From assembly GCA_910588845.1 (NCBI GenBank), contig CAJURU010000002.1, positions 62,001 through 126,000 of the forward strand: a stretch of DNA of 64,000 bases, read 5' to 3'. The notes beneath the pieces are model-generated. The model was not told the origin of the DNA. It did no database searches and worked only from the letters and a program-made list of their open reading frames with translations. Position numbers and translations under genes: made by a program. The DNA is from an uncultured Lachnospiraceae bacterium (GTDB lineage Bacteria; Bacillota; Clostridia; Lachnospirales; Lachnospiraceae). Of the stretch, positions 60,673 through 64,000 are shown piece after piece (the stretch's first letter is position 1; each line of letters starts with the position of its first letter).

Positions 60673-63246
60673 ATGAAGAAAAATCAGATAAGAAGCAGAA
60701 AGGACAGGGGGATTCCACTGCTCGTTTCTATTATTATAGTTTTTGGTATGCTAGCGGTTATCGTTTTTTCTGTGGCAAGAAAATTATCTGCGGAGATGTC
60801 ATCTTCGGCTATTCAAAACCTTAGCGAAAGCCTGAATTTAATACAATGCACGATAGAGGCGATCCTTAAAAATGAAGCGGATTTCCAAAAGCTGATAGCG
60901 CAGAGGATTGCAGCATCAGAGGACCCAAAGGAGTATATTTGCGTCTATGAACGAAATGAGACCATGGTAAAGTTGTCCCTGATCATGGATGGAGAGACGG
61001 AAGGTATCTCAAATGACGGCTCAAAATTCACAGAAGATGAGTTGGATTTCTCGGCGGGAGGGAAGGTCGATGACCTGCCAATTTCCCGATCTTATCTGAA
61101 TTATATGGGGACATGGGCTTACACGATGAAATGCCCGGTTGTAAAAGATGGAGAGGAGATAGGGACGCTTTACATTGAGTATGTGTATGATTTTCTTGAT
61201 GAATCGCTTCCCAATGGATTTTACAATAACAAAGCGCTGCTCTATATTATGGATGCACAGAGTGAGAGGCTTGTGTTGAAGCCCAAGGGAATGGGCGAGC
61301 GCAGCGCCGGGCATCTGAATTTAGAGGATTATTATCATGCCAATGATATTCAGGAGACGGAACTGAGAGCAAAAGTAGACAAGTGCCTGAAAAAAGGTGA
61401 TAATATTTTGTTTTACCATGATATCCGCGACAAGCAGTCGTTGAATTATATGTGGTCGGTGAATGGCGGTACGATTTATTTGATTGGTTATGTTCCGGTG
61501 GAGGCAATTCAACAGGAAGGGCGTACTGTGAATCAGAATATTATCATCGTTGTGTCTGTCATGATGATTGCATTTTTCTTATGCTGCCTGCTCTATTATT
61601 TTAACCAGAGACAGCAGAATAGAATACGCAAGGAGCGGGAGGCTGAACGGGAGCAGCACAATAAGCAGCTGGCGGAAGCGTTGCAGGCGGCACAGCTTGC
61701 AAGCAATTCCAAGACGATGTTCCTTTCCAATATGTCCCATGATATCCGCACACCGATGAATGCAGTTCTCGGGTTTACAGCGCTGCTTGGCATGGAGGCG
61801 GATAATCCGGCCAAAGTCCGTGAATATACGAAGAAGATTACGGCGTCCGGGCAGCATCTTTTGAGCCTTATCAATGATGTTCTTGATGTGTCTAAGATTG
61901 AGAGCGGTAAGGTTGTGCTGAATTTTGAGAAGTTTACCTTAAATGACCTTGTGTCCTCCGTAGATGCGATTATCCGTCCAATGGCAGACAACAGGAAGCA
62001 GAGTTTTCATGTAGAGGTTACAGGGATCAAGCATGAATATCTGATGGGCGATGAGACGAGGATTAACCAGATATTGATTAATTTGCTCTCAAACGCAGTA
62101 AAATATACCCAGGAAGGGGGTAATATCTGGTTCCGCATTATTGGGTTGAAACAACGTTCCAGCCAGTTTGAACATATACGCATTGAAGTGGAAGACGACG
62201 GTTATGGTATGACGCCGGAATATTTGAAAACAATTTTTGATGCGTTCACCAGGGCGGAGAACAGTACGACCAATAAAGTACAGGGCACAGGGCTTGGAAT
62301 GGCAATTACCAAGAACATTGTGGAGCTGATGGGCGGTACGATAGATGTCGCCAGTGAAGTAGACAAAGGAAGTATATTCAAGGTGGAGCTTGAGCTTCGC
62401 ATCCCAGATGACCAGACGGATGAACAATTCTGGCAGGAAAATGGAATCAGCCGCATCCTTGTTGTGGACAGTGCGCAGGAGGAATGTGAAAATATACGGG
62501 CACTCATGGAGGACGTGGGAGTTACGGTTGATATAGTTTCTGACTTTGAGAGTGCAGTTGGCATTATGCAGGATAACGGCAAAGAGTATTATCAGATTAT
62601 TTTGCTGGACTGGAGGGCTAAAGTCGCTGATATCCCCATAGTTGTCAGGAAAATCCGGGAGTTTATAGCGGATGCCGCGCCTATCCTGTTTCTGGCTCCT
62701 CATGATGCGGAGGGGATGGAAACAGCGCTCGAAATAGAGCATACAGAAGTGTTATCTAAACCGTTTTTTGTATCTGCTTTAAAAGAGATAATTCTGGAAA
62801 TGCAGAGGGAAACAAAGGAGGAAACTGTGCCGGAAGAAGAGGAGTGCAGCAGTTTGGAGGGCTTGCATTTTCTTGCGGCAGAGGATAATGAGATTAACGC
62901 GGAAATACTTACTGAAATTCTGGAGATGGAGGGGGCGAGCTGTGAAGTTGCGGAAAATGGCAAGCTGGCATTGGAACGGTTTAAACAGGCCGCGGAAGGT
63001 GAGTTTGACGCCATTTTGATGGATGTGCAGATGCCGGTGATGAACGGTTATGATGCGACAAAGGCAATCCGTGCGCTGGAACGAAACGACGCGGCAAAAA
63101 TCCCCATTATAGCTATGACGGCAAATGCCTTTGCTGAAGATGAGAAAGATGCATTGGACGCCGGCATGGACGTTCATATGGCGAAGCCTATAGATGTGGA
63201 GCTTTTAAAGAAAATTATCCATAAATATGTGCTGGGAAAGGAATGA
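60673..63246 (+). CDS. Hybrid sensor histidine kinase with two receiver domains
   Basis: The 857-residue protein has a first helix (about 14-34), an outer Cache-like domain to about 285, and a second helix (about 287-310). The kinase follows, with SNMSHDIRTPMNAVLGFTAL (phospho-acceptor His near 356), N box INQILINLLSNAVKYTQEGG and GTGLGMAITKNIVELMGG. A first receiver (about 595-710) has IILLDWRAK as its acceptor region. The second (about 735-855) is canonical, with LAAEDNEINAEILTEILE and AILMDVQMPVMNGYDA. The next gene encodes a solute-binding lipoprotein, which may be its sensory partner or the product it controls. Confidence 0.92.
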   Translation: MKKNQIRSRKDRGIPLLVSIIIVFGMLAVIVFSVARKLSAEMSSSAIQNLSESLNLIQCTIEAILKNEADFQKLIAQRIAASEDPKEYICVYERNETMVKLSLIMDGETEGISNDGSKFTEDELDFSAGGKVDDLPISRSYLNYMGTWAYTMKCPVVKDGEEIGTLYIEYVYDFLDESLPNGFYNNKALLYIMDAQSERLVLKPKGMGERSAGHLNLEDYYHANDIQETELRAKVDKCLKKGDNILFYHDIRDKQSLNYMWSVNGGTIYLIGYVPVEAIQQEGRTVNQNIIIVVSVMMIAFFLCCLLYYFNQRQQNRIRKEREAEREQHNKQLAEALQAAQLASNSKTMFLSNMSHDIRTPMNAVLGFTALLGMEADNPAKVREYTKKITASGQHLLSLINDVLDVSKIESGKVVLNFEKFTLNDLVSSVDAIIRPMADNRKQSFHVEVTGIKHEYLMGDETRINQILINLLSNAVKYTQEGGNIWFRIIGLKQRSSQFEHIRIEVEDDGYGMTPEYLKTIFDAFTRAENSTTNKVQGTGLGMAITKNIVELMGGTIDVASEVDKGSIFKVELELRIPDDQTDEQFWQENGISRILVVDSAQEECENIRALMEDVGVTVDIVSDFESAVGIMQDNGKEYYQIILLDWRAKVADIPIVVRKIREFIADAAPILFLAPHDAEGMETALEIEHTEVLSKPFFVSALKEIILEMQRETKEETVPEEEECSSLEGLHFLAAEDNEINAEILTEILEMEGASCEVAENGKLALERFKQAAEGEFDAILMDVQMPVMNGYDATKAIRALERNDAAKIPIIAMTANAFAEDEKDALDAGMDVHMAKPIDVELLKKIIHKYVLGKE

Positions 63247-63249
63247 AAA

Positions 63250-64000
63250 ATGAGTAAAAGAATCATTGCCAGGAAGTTAGCGGTTACCGGCCTGGCTGTG
63301 TTGATGACGTTGTCACTGACGGGCTGCGGCGTGGGTGATCCTAATGACGATATCATAATAACGGAAGAGATAGAGGAAAAGACTGTAAATTTATTCAGTC
63401 CCATGGAGAAAACCGACCCTGATGCTGAGAATATTGCAAGAAGCGCGTTTGATAAGACGATTGCTATAGCAGAAGAGAAGCTGGGAGTAAACGTGGCATA
63501 TCGGACATATACGGCGGAAGATTATCAGGATAAGACGTATGATGATGTAACGCTGGACCGTGCGCGCAATAACATGGACGATTTATATCTGTTAAATCCA
63601 GATACCGTTCAGAAGCTCGGTGAAGAAGGGGAGCTCTTGGATTTGTCAGACCTTGCGTGTGTGAAAAACCTGCGGGAAGTGGTAAAGACAGCAAACACTG
63701 TAAATGGAAAACTGGTGGCAGTCCCACAGGAAGTCGTGGCATACGGACTGTTTATCAATAAAGATATGTTTGACAAGTATAAGCTTGAATTGCCGGAGAC
63801 GCCCGAGGAATTTCTGGAGTGCTGCCGCGTGTTTAAAGAAAACGGCATTGAGACGCCGATAGGAGCAAATCGCTGGTGGCTGGAAACGTTTGTTTTTGCG
63901 CAGGCGTTTGCAGACATATATAATGGCGGGGACACGGAAGCTGAGATTGCCAAGCTCAATAGCGGAGAGAGCAAGTACAGCGATTATATGCGCCCTGGGT
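63250..64000 (+). CDS. Extracellular solute-binding lipoprotein (ABC type), partial
   Basis: The 250 visible residues start MSKRIIARKLAVTGLAVLMT with the lipobox LTGC. The mature part has DLYLLNPDTVQKLGEEGELL, KLVAVPQEVVAYGLFINKDM and PETPEEFLECCRVFKENGIE, the pattern of carbohydrate-type solute-binding proteins (family 1). It is cut by the window end. It starts three bases after the kinase stop, so the two are co-transcribed, and ABC permease genes may follow beyond the window. Confidence 0.85.
   Translation, partial: MSKRIIARKLAVTGLAVLMTLSLTGCGVGDPNDDIIITEEIEEKTVNLFSPMEKTDPDAENIARSAFDKTIAIAEEKLGVNVAYRTYTAEDYQDKTYDDVTLDRARNNMDDLYLLNPDTVQKLGEEGELLDLSDLACVKNLREVVKTANTVNGKLVAVPQEVVAYGLFINKDMFDKYKLELPETPEEFLECCRVFKENGIETPIGANRWWLETFVFAQAFADIYNGGDTEAEIAKLNSGESKYSDYMRPG

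Noticed and set aside
1..64000. tRNA genes and CRISPR arrays
   Set aside because: Apart from the tmRNA T-arm I noticed no tRNA-like arm, and no regularly spaced direct repeats were seen.

Overview
The window reads as a chromosome segment of a gut-type Lachnospiraceae (Firmicutes, Clostridia). Supporting signs are strong AGGAGG ribosome binding sites, an unfused AICAR transformylase paired with a PurO-type IMP cyclohydrolase, a CIRCE operator before clpB, secG-rnr-smpB-ssrA gene order, and chemotaxis proteins of clostridial type. No database was searched; names come from recognising motifs and family architecture.

Layout. 1-1262: the tail of a phosphoglycerate mutase, a decayed family 2 glycosyltransferase and a GtrA-like membrane protein. 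1297-5231: purine genes purC-purF-purB behind a clear promoter. 5587-10495: enolase, SecG, RNase R, SmpB and tmRNA (ssrA). 10496 to about 32.8 kb: an integrated element next to the ssrA 3' end. 32.9-47.6 kb: chromosome again, with a zinc-binding chemoreceptor, a two-component system, CheV, late purine genes, TmcAL, an orphan transmembrane-macro protein, a second chemoreceptor and a Y-family polymerase with a YolD protein. 48-64 kb: ClpB, a polysaccharide deacetylase, RarA, an aminotransferase, a (p)ppGpp synthetase, an MBL-fold enzyme, an O-antigen-ligase-like protein, a split ThrE transporter, a GH13 enzyme, a hybrid sensor kinase behind an unassigned structured leader, and the start of a solute-binding lipoprotein.

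The element looks like an integrative mobilizable element. A large serine recombinase reads into ssrA, so its last residues are encoded by antisense tmRNA sequence. A leftward, overlapping gene train follows: DUF4314, a virulence-related family protein, DUF5049, gamma-glutamylcyclotransferase-like, amidoligase, cytosine methyltransferase, replication-relaxation, a VirD4-like ATPase and an MT-A70 adenine methyltransferase. The right half carries cell-surface genes.

The most unusual part is 26.5-32.3 kb. Two 223-bp cassettes lie in inverted orientation. Their ends are identical (32 bp and 45 bp) and their cores are hypervariable, encoding a C-type-lectin-like or DGR-variable-region-like tail. 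They flank 4.25 kb holding lipoprotein genes and a small, catalytic-domain-only tyrosine recombinase. A third, Asn-codon-rich, apparently untranslated cassette lies nearby in template-repeat style. No reverse transcriptase is visible. This could be an invertible or shuffling surface-diversity module, or the remains of a diversity-generating retroelement served in trans.
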